DNA of 40,075 nucleotides from a virus: positions 1-40,075 of IMG/VR virus record IMGVR_UViG_3300025694_000012, one strand, 5' to 3'. How positions within the stretch are numbered: position 1 is the first letter of the stretch; each line of letters begins with the position of its first letter. The position numbers and the translations under genes are program-made. The notes below the pieces were generated by a model. The model was not told the origin of the DNA and did no database searches. It was given only the letters and a program-made list of their open reading frames with translations. Below, one piece after another: positions 13,472-18,329 of this stretch.

Positions 13472-13733
13472 AGATGAAGACTTTCCTTCTGTTAATGAAC
13501 AAGGAAAGAATTTAGCAAAGTTTACATTTGAAGTAGTCAAGAATGTAATTGATCTATCACCTAGTAATGAGAGTAAGTTACTTCTATCTAAAGAAGAACA
13601 GAAGGAAAGAATGGATATATGTAAGAAGTGTGATTATTATAGTGTAAGACAGAATAGATGTAGACAGTGTGGTTGTTATCTGGGTACTAAGGTGAAGTTC
13701 GGTGTGAGTCAGTGTCCAATAGGTAAATGGTGA
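13455..13733 (+). CDS. Zinc-ribbon-like small protein, paralogue of the 12538 gene, 92 aa
   Basis: ATG 13455, overlapping the oxygenase by 17 bases. Cysteines at 56, 59, 69, 72, 74 and 87 have exactly the same spacing as in the protein from 12538, with the CGCYL and C-P-x-x-K-W end. The N-terminal 50 residues are unrelated and contain a helix (KNLAKFTFEVVKNVIDL). The chain ends right after the zinc module, whereas the paralogue carries an extra helical tail. Function unknown. Confidence 0.65.
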   Translation: MEEKNRDEDFPSVNEQGKNLAKFTFEVVKNVIDLSPSNESKLLLSKEEQKERMDICKKCDYYSVRQNRCRQCGCYLGTKVKFGVSQCPIGKW

Positions 13734-13797
13734 ATACTAATGAACTAATGGTAACAACGGATACATTATTGATTAAAAAATAGGTTTTAAATATGAT

Positions 13798-13805
13798 TAT
13801 AAATA
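13798..13805 (+). promoter_or_regulatory. TATAAATA late-promoter element in the non-coding region
   Basis: A perfect TATAAATA at 13798-13805 with no gene for 350 bases downstream. It may make a non-coding or replication-priming transcript across the repeats, or be a chance match in AT-rich DNA. Confidence 0.35.
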
Positions 13806-13826
13806 TAAAACTGTTTTTTACATAGT

Positions 13827-13878
13827 TGTGGAAAAGTATTGTATTTCTGTGGATAAACCCTATTATTTGTGTGGAAAA
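13827..13878. repeat. Three DnaA-box-like 9-mers, helically spaced
   Basis: TGTGGAAAA (13827-13835), TGTGGATAA (13849-13857) and TGTGGAAAA (13870-13878), all in the same orientation, starts 22 and 21 bases apart (two helical turns). The middle one is the exact reverse complement of the consensus DnaA box TTATCCACA; the others differ by one base. Confidence 0.6.
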
Positions 13879-13880
13879 CC

Positions 13881-13946
13881 TCTTATAAACCTCAGATCTT
13901 ATGCCTTATAAAGTTCTTATAAACCTCAGATCTTATGCCTTATAAA
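13881..13946 (+). repeat. 32-bp perfect direct repeat containing four CTTATAAA words
   Basis: Bases 13881-13912 and 13915-13946 are identical, with GT between them (period 34). Each copy has CTTATAAA at both ends, giving starts at 13882, 13905, 13916 and 13939 (spacing 23, 11, 23); a fifth copy is at 14053. The phasing would put all four on one face of the helix. Confidence 0.85.
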
Positions 13947-14054
13947 CCTTCTGAGACTTGTGACCTTTACCCGCAGGCTATCACACTCAGAGCATTTTGT
14001 CAACCACCCCCGCATAAAAATTCTGAGACCCACACATTTTTTATCGTCGAGACT

Positions 14055-14062
14055 TATAAATA
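14055..14062 (+). promoter_or_regulatory. TATAAATA late-promoter-like element
   Basis: A perfect TATAAATA at 14055-14062, 37 bases upstream of a consensus sigma-70 promoter and 90 bases before the next ATG. Together they could give early and late expression of the gene at 14153. Confidence 0.35.
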
Positions 14063-14091
14063 ATGCTTATGGATCTCGACTAGATATGCAC

Positions 14092-14120
14092 TTGACATCT
14101 AGACGAGATAACAGTATAAT
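14092..14120 (+). promoter_or_regulatory. Perfect consensus promoter TTGACA - 17 bp - TATAAT
   Basis: TTGACA (14092-14097) and TATAAT (14115-14120) are both exact with the optimal 17-base spacer. This is the strongest promoter by eye in the window and drives the operon starting at 14153. Confidence 0.9.
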
Positions 14121-14138
14121 ATACAAGTAACATACAAA

Positions 14139-14149
14139 TCTCGACGAGA
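14139..14149. promoter_or_regulatory. Palindrome TCTCGACGAGA, copy 1 (possible operator)
   Basis: An 11-base palindrome in the leader just before the ATG at 14153, downstream of the consensus promoter. A second identical copy lies inside the gene at 14215-14225, and several half-sites (CTCGA/TCGAG) are scattered over 14045-14325. Could be an operator; unproven. Confidence 0.4.
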
Positions 14150-14152
14150 CCC

Positions 14153-14344
14153 ATGTATTACTACGATCACAATCTCGACTATACATCATTAAGTAATGAT
14201 CATAATGTATACGATCTCGACGAGATGTGTGAGACATACATGCATAATACATCACTAGATATGCAACTAGATGCATACGATGATGATGAGTATGCACGAG
14301 ATACACATGATTACGTCGAGCTTGCATACAAACATTACGCATGA
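14153..14344 (+). CDS. Small acidic Tyr/Asp-rich protein, 63 aa
   Basis: ATG 14153 after the strongest promoter of the window. The product is extremely rich in Asp, Tyr and His (MYYYDHNLDYTSLSNDHNVY at the start, YDDDEYARDTHDYVE near the end) with no Pro, Gly, Phe, Trp, Ile or Lys-rich core, except one Lys near the C-terminus. Strong negative charge plus strong early expression would fit a DNA-mimic inhibitor, but the protein could also be largely disordered. The gene also contains the palindrome TCTCGACGAGA. No family recognised. Confidence 0.55.
   Translation: MYYYDHNLDYTSLSNDHNVYDLDEMCETYMHNTSLDMQLDAYDDDEYARDTHDYVELAYKHYA
14215..14225. promoter_or_regulatory. Palindrome TCTCGACGAGA, copy 2 (inside gene)
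   Basis: Identical to 14139-14149; starts are 76 bases apart. Two copies on either side of a start codon could allow looping by a regulator, or could reflect a codon bias for Leu-Asp. Confidence 0.35.
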
Positions 14345-14374
14345 TATAATACGTAAACATCACACGAGATACAC

Positions 14375-14527
14375 ATGTACGCACAGAAACGCATTGTAAG
14401 TGTTACATTAGACATTGAGTGTTATGAAGATCTAGACCTGCAGAATATCAATTGGGTTGATATCTTAGGACTAGAAGGTGATGAGAATATTGATATTAGC
14501 ATCAGAGAGACTGCAGATCTATATTAG
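14375..14527 (+). CDS. Conserved cyanophage small protein, 50 aa
   Basis: ATG 14375 to TAG 14525-14527. Starts MYAQKRIVSVTLDIECYEDL, then INWVDILGLEGDENIDISIR. I recognise this kind of short protein (basic start, then a W-x-D-x-L-x-L-E-G-D-E pattern) as recurring in T4-like cyanophages. Probably a small beta/alpha domain. Function unknown. It is followed by the first of the GTGCCAG/TCGTGTATTGTA intergenic modules. Confidence 0.65.
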   Translation: MYAQKRIVSVTLDIECYEDLDLQNINWVDILGLEGDENIDISIRETADLY

Positions 14528-14614
14528 TGTGCCAGTTCGTGGATCGGCACAGTTTAAACTAGTGTCTTGTGCCAATCGTGGAACCGTCCACTAAATGAGC
14601 ACAGGGCATCGAAT

Positions 14615-14627
14615 TCGTGTATTGTAG
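14615..14627 (+). promoter_or_regulatory. Repeated leader element TCGTGTATTGTAG, copy 1
   Basis: TCGTGTATTGTAG followed by a purine-rich leader (AAGGGTCAAAG) and ATTCACC, 26 bases before the ATG at 14654. Three more copies precede other genes in this region. TATTGT may be the -10 box; no clear -35. The upstream 80 bases hold GTGCC/GGCAC inverted pieces. Confidence 0.5.
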
Positions 14628-14653
14628 AAGGGTCAAAGAAATTCACCTCAAAA

Positions 14654-14821
14654 ATGATTAACAACGACACACTTGAGATGTTATCAGCACGGGAACAATT
14701 GATGCATGATATCGACGCAATTGTTGATGGTGAACTTAGTGGCATTATAAGTGATCGATTGAGTAATGAATTGGTGACGCGTCTATGTGATGCTGTCTGT
14801 CGTAATTTCCCCACTAAGTAA
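14654..14821 (+). CDS. Conserved cyanophage-type small helical protein, 55 aa
   Basis: The frame is open from 14567 across the leader, but ATG 14654 (MINNDTLEMLSAREQLMHDI) follows the repeated leader and is the start. The protein is nearly all helical (LSAREQLMHDIDAIVDGEL, then DRLSNELVTRLCDAVC) and ends NFPTK. The AREQL-x-x-D and final LCD-x-V-C-x-NFP pattern recurs in small cyanophage proteins I have seen. Function unknown. Confidence 0.65.
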   Translation: MINNDTLEMLSAREQLMHDIDAIVDGELSGIISDRLSNELVTRLCDAVCRNFPTK

Positions 14822-14830
14822 CAAGAATAT

Positions 14831-14889
14831 GTGCCAGTCGTAGAGGTGTCCACTAATCTCCCCACTGGCACCAAAATCGTGTATTGTAG
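14831..14889 (+). promoter_or_regulatory. Hairpin GTGCCAG/CTGGCAC plus leader element copy 2
   Basis: GTGCCAG (14831-14837) and CTGGCAC (14865-14871) are perfect 7-bp inverted repeats, possibly a terminator for the upstream gene. They are followed directly by TCGTGTATTGTAG (14877-14889), 23 bases before the ATG at 14913. Same design as at 14615 and 15517. Confidence 0.5.
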
Positions 14890-14912
14890 TTAAGTCATCA
14901 GGAATTCACCAA

Positions 14913-15149
14913 ATGCAAGGTTACAACGGTTGGACAAATTGGGAAACCTGGAATGTTGCTCTCTGGATCGGAAATGATCCTGGTTTGTATGAACTTGCAT
15001 GTGATGTTGCCAGGGATGGTGGAACTTATGGTCATATGGTTAGTATGATTTTAGAGTGTAGTAAAGAAACACCAGACGGATGTAAGTGGGACGATGTTAA
15101 TATCAACGGAATAGAAGTAAACGAAATGATGAAAGAACTTATAGACTAA
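14913..15149 (+). CDS. DUF7249-like small phage protein, 78 aa
   Basis: ATG 14913. The N-terminus MQGYNGWTNWETWNVALWIG matches the strongly conserved YNGWTNYETWN-x-ALW pattern of a family common in phages and some bacteria (DUF7249 as I remember it). The rest is mixed alpha/beta with WDDVNINGIEVNEMMKELI at the end. It is soluble and of unknown function. It stands alone behind leader element copy 2. Confidence 0.75.
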   Translation: MQGYNGWTNWETWNVALWIGNDPGLYELACDVARDGGTYGHMVSMILECSKETPDGCKWDDVNINGIEVNEMMKELID

Positions 15150-15191
15150 GTAACCCTTACTCAACTCTCACTAACTAACACTTTTTTTCAA

Positions 15192-15341
15192 ATGGATTAC
15201 GACACTTTCGACACTGACATCTTCTCTGAGATTAATGACATGCCGGGTGAGATTTATGATGTGATTGAATATAAGGAAGAGTATGAAGATGATAAGAAGT
15301 TTGACGTAGAAGGTTACATTAACGGAAACACTGATTACTGA
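15192..15341 (+). CDS. Small acidic hypothetical protein, 49 aa
   Basis: ATG 15192 to TGA 15339-15341. Starts MDYDTFDTDIFSEINDMPGE and remains highly acidic (EYKEEYEDDKKFDVEGY). There is no strong ribosome-binding site; a T7 run precedes it. The stop shares its last A with the next ATG (TGATG), supporting a coupled pair. Function unknown. Confidence 0.5.
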   Translation: MDYDTFDTDIFSEINDMPGEIYDVIEYKEEYEDDKKFDVEGYINGNTDY

Positions 15342-15448
15342 TGAAATTTACTCTCGTTCGTTTCAAAGGTCAATGGGTGAAAGTATCGAACAAACTATCA
15401 CCTCCAAGCAACTGGGTTACAGTTATTAACTCACCTCACACTAAGTAA
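15341..15448 (+). CDS. Micro-protein, 35 aa
   Basis: ATG 15341 overlaps the previous stop; TAA at 15446-15448. MKFTLVRFKGQWVKVSNKLS, then PPSNWVTVINSPHTK: basic and beta-like. Its main support is the TGATG coupling with the acidic protein upstream; opposite charges hint that the two may interact. Otherwise unsupported. Confidence 0.4.
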   Translation: MKFTLVRFKGQWVKVSNKLSPPSNWVTVINSPHTK

Positions 15449-15516
15449 CACAAACCGGTCGGCCGCGAGTGGACAGTTGGACAAAGTGGCATAAGGTCAC
15501 GGCACAGACCCCAAAA

Positions 15517-15529
15517 TCGTGTATTGTAG
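15517..15529 (+). promoter_or_regulatory. Repeated leader element TCGTGTATTGTAG, copy 3
   Basis: CCAAAATCGTGTATTGTAG followed by the same AAGGGTCAAAG leader as copy 1, 22 bases before ATG 15552. Upstream lies GGCACAGACC (from 15501), shared with copy 4. The 15449-15516 stretch before it is G+C-rich with CGGCCG and holds no gene. Confidence 0.5.
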
Positions 15530-15551
15530 AAGGGTCAAAGGAATTCACCAA

Positions 15552-15767
15552 ATGCAAACTTACACCGACCCCTGCACTTATGCCATGCAAAATGATATGA
15601 ACCGTCTCAAGGAAGAGATTGCTTCAGACCTCGCAAACTACATGCTGGAGATGATGCCTGATCTTGAAATGTGTGTCGATTGGGTATGTGATCGTTTCGG
15701 TCTTAATTGCACCGATGAACTGATAGATTTCGTTGCTGATTGTCACGATGAATTCTTCGGTAACTGA
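15552..15767 (+). CDS. Hypothetical protein, 71 aa
   Basis: The frame is open from TTG 15519 inside the leader; ATG 15552 (MQTYTDPCTYAMQNDMNRLK) is the start. Predicted helical, with several cysteines (C8, then CVDWVCDRFGLNC and a later DC), and a final helix ending DEFFGN. The cysteine spacing is not a standard zinc finger. Function unknown; close to the next gene. Confidence 0.6.
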   Translation: MQTYTDPCTYAMQNDMNRLKEEIASDLANYMLEMMPDLEMCVDWVCDRFGLNCTDELIDFVADCHDEFFGN

Positions 15768-15777
15768 TACTAACAGT

Positions 15778-16008
15778 ATGAACAACGAAACCGAGACCAT
15801 GACCGAACCAAAATGCATTGCCGTTATCGGTGGTCATTATCTTGATGGGCATTATGAAGGAGAGTTCTTCGATTCTCTTCGTCTCTTTGACTGTCAATCA
15901 ACGGCAGATGCCTACAAGGAAGAAATCAAAGATGATTTTGAGTACGTGCTGATGAAAGTCCTTCCCATCTCACAATACAGCACCATGATGGGTGGGACAA
16001 TCGGATAG
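15778..16008 (+). CDS. Hypothetical protein, 76 aa
   Basis: The frame is open from 15733, but that overlaps the upstream gene; ATG 15778 (MNNETETMTEPKCIAVIGGH) or ATG 15799 are better starts. A beta strand plus glycine (CIAVIGGHYLDGHYEGEFFD) is followed by a helix (STADAYKEEIKDDFEYVLMK) and a short tail. The layout suggests a small alpha/beta protein. No family recognised. Confidence 0.55.
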   Translation: MNNETETMTEPKCIAVIGGHYLDGHYEGEFFDSLRLFDCQSTADAYKEEIKDDFEYVLMKVLPISQYSTMMGGTIG

Positions 16009-16039
16009 GTGGCACAAGGTTCCGGCACAGACCTCAAAA

Positions 16040-16051
16040 TCGTGTATTGTA
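16040..16051 (+). promoter_or_regulatory. Repeated leader element TCGTGTATTGTA, copy 4
   Basis: CAAAATCGTGTATTGTA preceded by CGGCACAGACC as in copy 3, but with a longer, different leader (57 bases, C-rich) before ATG 16109. Conservation upstream of and over the element, but not in the leader, suggests the DNA element itself is what is kept. Confidence 0.5.
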
Positions 16052-16108
16052 TAGAAGTGGAGGGGACAGCACCTCACCACACCTCTCAGACCTTTCTACC
16101 TGCCTCTC

Positions 16109-16426
16109 ATGCGTAAAATCGAAACCCAGATGATCACAGCAGTTCAGAACGACGAACGTTGGTCATCTGCCAATACGACTGTTATCCCCGGTTGGGAGGG
16201 CACCTCTGATGTATACCTCCACGGAAACAAAATCGCAACCGTTGGTGATACCTGGATTCAGATCTTTGACGGTGGTTATCAATCAAAGACCACAAAGTCA
16301 CGTTTGAATGCTTTACTTTCTGCCTTCGGAATGGACGGTGAATATGTTTTTCAAAAGAACTTTCAGTGGTTCGTTAACTATCAAGGTTCTCCAATTCCTT
16401 TCTTTGACGGGATGCGTCTTGCATGA
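16109..16426 (+). CDS. Conserved cyanophage hypothetical protein, 105 aa
   Basis: ATG 16109. The sequence MRKIETQMITAVQNDERWSS, the beta region VYLHGNKIATVGDTWIQIFD, then GGYQSKTTKSRLNALLSAFG and VFQKNFQWFV are familiar from a widely conserved cyanophage family I have seen repeatedly without a function. The SKTTKSRLNALL stretch looks like a basic amphipathic helix, so nucleic-acid binding is possible. The stop overlaps a 25-aa membrane micro-gene (ATGA). Confidence 0.75.
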   Translation: MRKIETQMITAVQNDERWSSANTTVIPGWEGTSDVYLHGNKIATVGDTWIQIFDGGYQSKTTKSRLNALLSAFGMDGEYVFQKNFQWFVNYQGSPIPFFDGMRLA

Positions 16427-16500
16427 TTAAAACCAAAAAAGAATGGGCATCAATCTATGCCCAATTCTACTCAATTATTCTCATTCTCATCATTCTCTAA
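16423..16500 (+). CDS. Membrane micro-protein, 25 aa
   Basis: ATG 16423 overlaps the previous stop (ATGA), and TAA 16498-16500 abuts the next ATG at 16501. The product has a basic start (MIKTKKEWASIYAQ) and a purely hydrophobic end (FYSIILILIIL), a one-pass membrane peptide. The exact fit between two genes argues for a real coupled micro-gene; it is too short for any homology claim. Confidence 0.45.
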   Translation: MIKTKKEWASIYAQFYSIILILIIL

Positions 16501-17412
16501 ATGCAAAATAAGCACATCGAACATCCCGAAGATTCCATTCTCACTGGTGATTTAAGTGCTCTTGATTGTCTACGTAACGAAGGCAATCTGTCAGTGAAAA
16601 TGGACGGAGCACCTGCAATCGTATGGGGAAAGAATCCTGCGACGGGTAATTTCTTCGTTGGTACTAAGTCAGTTTTTAACAAAGTAAAGATCAAAATCAA
16701 CGAATCGCATCAGGATATTGATAGGAACCACACAGGCAATGTTGCTAATATTCTTCATAAGTGCTATGACTATCTTCCACTAACTGACGGCATCTTTCAG
16801 GGTGACTTTATCGGATTCGGTGGGTCTGATGAATATACACCGAACACAATCACCTATCAGTTCGATAATATTATAGAGGAGGAGATTATCATTGCCCCTC
16901 ATACGTATTACACAGCAGAGAGTGATTTAAGGGATGCAATCGCACACCCGATGAACTTCACTATTACAGACACATTCTATTGCAAGTTCGTGAAACCTAG
17001 GGCAACGATTGCGTCTGGTTTGTATGATGATGGTCTGAAGAGATTCCATGACTTAGATGACGTAATTGCCTTTGCTAAGGTAATGGCACAGAACGTTGAG
17101 TTTGTATCAGATAAGGATGCCGTACTTATTAAACAGGAACTCAATTCCTGTATCCGTGAGAATCGTCCCGTGATTGCTTCTACCTTTATGAATGAGAATC
17201 TCATCAGTTTCTGGTTGTTAGTTAAGTCGATTAAAGAGGACGCTATCTATCTCTGTCGGAATAATGGACCGAAGGCATACATCGGACAAACTCCAATCGG
17301 TGGTGAGGGTTATGTCTACTCCAATGAGTTCGGTACATTTAAGTTAGTCAATCGTGAGCAATTCAGTTATGCCAATTTCAGCAACAATAAGTTCCAAAGT
17401 GTAGACAAATAA
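16501..17412 (+). CDS. Ligase-like nucleotidyltransferase-fold protein, 303 aa
   Basis: ATG 16501 directly follows a stop. A motif set typical of covalent nucleotidyltransferases (DNA/RNA ligases, capping enzymes) is visible in order: motif I K33-M-D35-G36 (SVKMDGAPAIVWG), a motif III-like I-F-Q-G-D-F at 98-103, motif IV-like G-E-G-Y-V-Y at 268-273, and motif V K281 (TFKLVNREQF). HPED-x-I near the start is shared with a phage family I recall as DUF6267. No separate OB-fold domain is visible after motif V, so it may be a stand-alone adenylylation domain or an inactive relative. It could repair RNA or DNA nicks; activity is inference. Moderate confidence in the fold. Confidence 0.55.
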   Translation: MQNKHIEHPEDSILTGDLSALDCLRNEGNLSVKMDGAPAIVWGKNPATGNFFVGTKSVFNKVKIKINESHQDIDRNHTGNVANILHKCYDYLPLTDGIFQGDFIGFGGSDEYTPNTITYQFDNIIEEEIIIAPHTYYTAESDLRDAIAHPMNFTITDTFYCKFVKPRATIASGLYDDGLKRFHDLDDVIAFAKVMAQNVEFVSDKDAVLIKQELNSCIRENRPVIASTFMNENLISFWLLVKSIKEDAIYLCRNNGPKAYIGQTPIGGEGYVYSNEFGTFKLVNREQFSYANFSNNKFQSVDK

Positions 17413-17451
17413 TCTTATCACCCTCATCAGCAACCCTTATCGTTCAGGGGG

Positions 17452-17479
17452 TTGGCAGGGGGGTGCGATGCTGTAGAAT
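17452..17479 (+). promoter_or_regulatory. Promoter TTGGCA - 16 bp - TAGAAT
   Basis: TTGGCA (17452-17457) and TAGAAT (17474-17479), each 5 of 6 to consensus, spacer 16, 25 bases before the ATG at 17505. A CAACCC...GGGTTG inverted repeat (17430-17454) overlaps the -35 box and may end the upstream transcript. Confidence 0.5.
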
Positions 17480-17504
17480 ATGGAGGAACCAAGCAAAGCA
17501 CCTC

Positions 17505-17696
17505 ATGCGTTCTGACCTTATCTGGGATGAGTTTCTCACCTCTGCTGAATGGGATGGCACCGTTTCCTGGTTACAGGGTTTGCGGTTCGTTCATCACCTG
17601 GGATTGCTGGATGCGTTCATTGCCTCCCCTTACTGGGAACTGATGAACGAACGTCTAGATGCTGGTGAACTGGGAACCTGGGTTCTGGAGAGTTGA
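17505..17696 (+). CDS. Hypothetical protein, 63 aa
   Basis: Frames from 17452 or 17463 cross the promoter; ATG 17505 (MRSDLIWDEFLTSAEWDGTV) is the better start. Trp- and Leu-rich, probably helical, with FVHHLGLLDAFIASPYWELM in the middle. Base composition is visibly richer in G+C than in the baseplate genes, which may point to a different origin. A strong terminator overlaps its stop codon, so it is a one-gene unit. Function unknown. Confidence 0.6.
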   Translation: MRSDLIWDEFLTSAEWDGTVSWLQGLRFVHHLGLLDAFIASPYWELMNERLDAGELGTWVLES

Positions 17697-17716
17697 TCAA
17701 CTCTCTCGTTTTTTTT
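17688..17716 (+). terminator. Strong rho-independent terminator
   Basis: GAGAGTT (17688-17694), loop GATC, AACTCTC (17699-17705), then a TCG and eight T (17709-17716). The stop codon of the preceding gene lies in the stem. Confidence 0.85.
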
Positions 17717-17732
17717 CTCTTTACTTTCTCCA

Positions 17733-17930
17733 ATGAAATACAAAAAAGAAGTTCGCATCTTCATGGATTCTATGGGTTATGACTTAGAACGTCAAAGGAC
17801 ACATTTAGTCTTTAGGCATTATGTAGGATTTACATATACTGCCCCATCATCACCATCATGCCCTCATGCTATGAATCAAGTAAGAAGGGGAGTTCGCAGG
17901 CAGTTGATAGATATGGGCATTCGTTCGTAA
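17733..17930 (+). CDS. HicA-like small basic protein, 65 aa
   Basis: ATG 17733. The order G-Y-D-L-x-R (residues 15-20), then R-T-H24-L-V-F-R-H, a beta strand ending T-A-P, and a C-terminal helix (NQVRRGVRRQLIDMG) resembles the small HicA/YcfA mRNA-interferase fold, where the core His follows Gly-Ser. Here Arg-Thr replaces Gly-Ser, so activity is uncertain. No HicB-like antitoxin gene follows; the next small gene is AbrB-like. It could act on host RNA or be a bare RNA-binding domain. Assignment by pattern only. Confidence 0.4.
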   Translation: MKYKKEVRIFMDSMGYDLERQRTHLVFRHYVGFTYTAPSSPSCPHAMNQVRRGVRRQLIDMGIRS

Positions 17931-17938
17931 ACAGCAGT

Positions 17939-17956
17939 GGGGGGTATATGCCCCCC
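17939..17956 (+). terminator. G6/C6 hairpin, terminator-like
   Basis: Six G (17939-17944) and six C (17951-17956) around TATATG, followed by TTATGTT. The short T content makes it a weak intrinsic terminator after the HicA-like gene. The remaining 138 bases up to 18094 hold no gene I can support, only AT-rich leader sequence. Confidence 0.55.
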
Positions 17957-18094
17957 TTATGTTATGCGTTGCCGTGCCCCGTATATAAAACCCCCCTACT
18001 ACTTTAAGCTATAAACGACCCAAAGTCCGTTCTCAATAATACTCTAATAAAAAAAAGTTTTCATATATAAAAAACGGATACAGGATTCAAAGAT

Positions 18095-18271
18095 ATGCAA
18101 AAAAATTCCGCAGAAAATTTTACGACTGTAGAGATCGACCCAGTAAGTGGGGAACATGTTATTACGATACCGGAATGGATATGTGATGAGAAGGGGTGGT
18201 ACGAGGGAACAGAAGTAAATATCGAGGTAGAGAATGATTGTATTATTATTAAGGATCTCGAAGAGATTTGA
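18095..18271 (+). CDS. AbrB/MazE-like small protein, 58 aa
   Basis: ATG 18095 to TGA 18269-18271. The arrangement V-E-I-D-P-V-S-G-E-H-V-I-T-I-P-E followed by GWYEGTEVNIEVENDCIIIK matches the swapped-hairpin AbrB/SpoVT/MazE DNA-binding fold (beta strand, T-I-P, helix with G-W-x-x-G, then two strands). Phage and antitoxin versions bind DNA as dimers. It follows the HicA-like gene, though the two are separated by a hairpin, so a toxin-antitoxin pairing is only a suggestion. It could also be a transcription regulator. Confidence 0.55.
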   Translation: MQKNSAENFTTVEIDPVSGEHVITIPEWICDEKGWYEGTEVNIEVENDCIIIKDLEEI

Positions 18272-18277
18272 GGGGTC

Positions 18278-18306
18278 TTGACGGTGTATAGATAGAGTGT
18301 TATGAT
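18278..18306 (+). promoter_or_regulatory. Promoter TTGACG - 17 bp - TATGAT
   Basis: TTGACG (18278-18283) and TATGAT (18301-18306) with a 17-base spacer, each 5 of 6, 23 bases before the glycosyltransferase start. Confidence 0.7.
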
Positions 18307-18329
18307 AGTGAAGAAGTTCATTTACAGTT

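Larger units (their letters stand above)
13734..14152. other. Gene-free control region, possible replication origin
   Basis: About 420 bases without a convincing gene. From left to right it holds an AT-rich tract (13775-13825), three TGTGGA(A/T)AA sequences at 13827, 13849 and 13870, a 32-bp direct repeat (13881-13946), two TATAAATA elements (13798 and 14055), a mixed-sequence stretch with several CTGAGAC-like words (13948-14050), a perfect consensus promoter (14092-14120) and an 11-base palindrome (14139-14149). AT-rich DNA beside DnaA-box-like repeats and iterons is the usual look of an origin. T4-type phages are not known to need DnaA, so function is inference. Confidence 0.5.

Noticed and set aside
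13881-13946. CRISPR-like repeat
   Set aside because: Only two copies with a 2-base gap; no spacers and no cas genes, so it is a tandem repeat.
17452-17643. A 63-codon + strand frame overlapping the gene at 17505
   Set aside because: It begins in the promoter and spans the better-placed ATG gene in another frame; composition is unremarkable.
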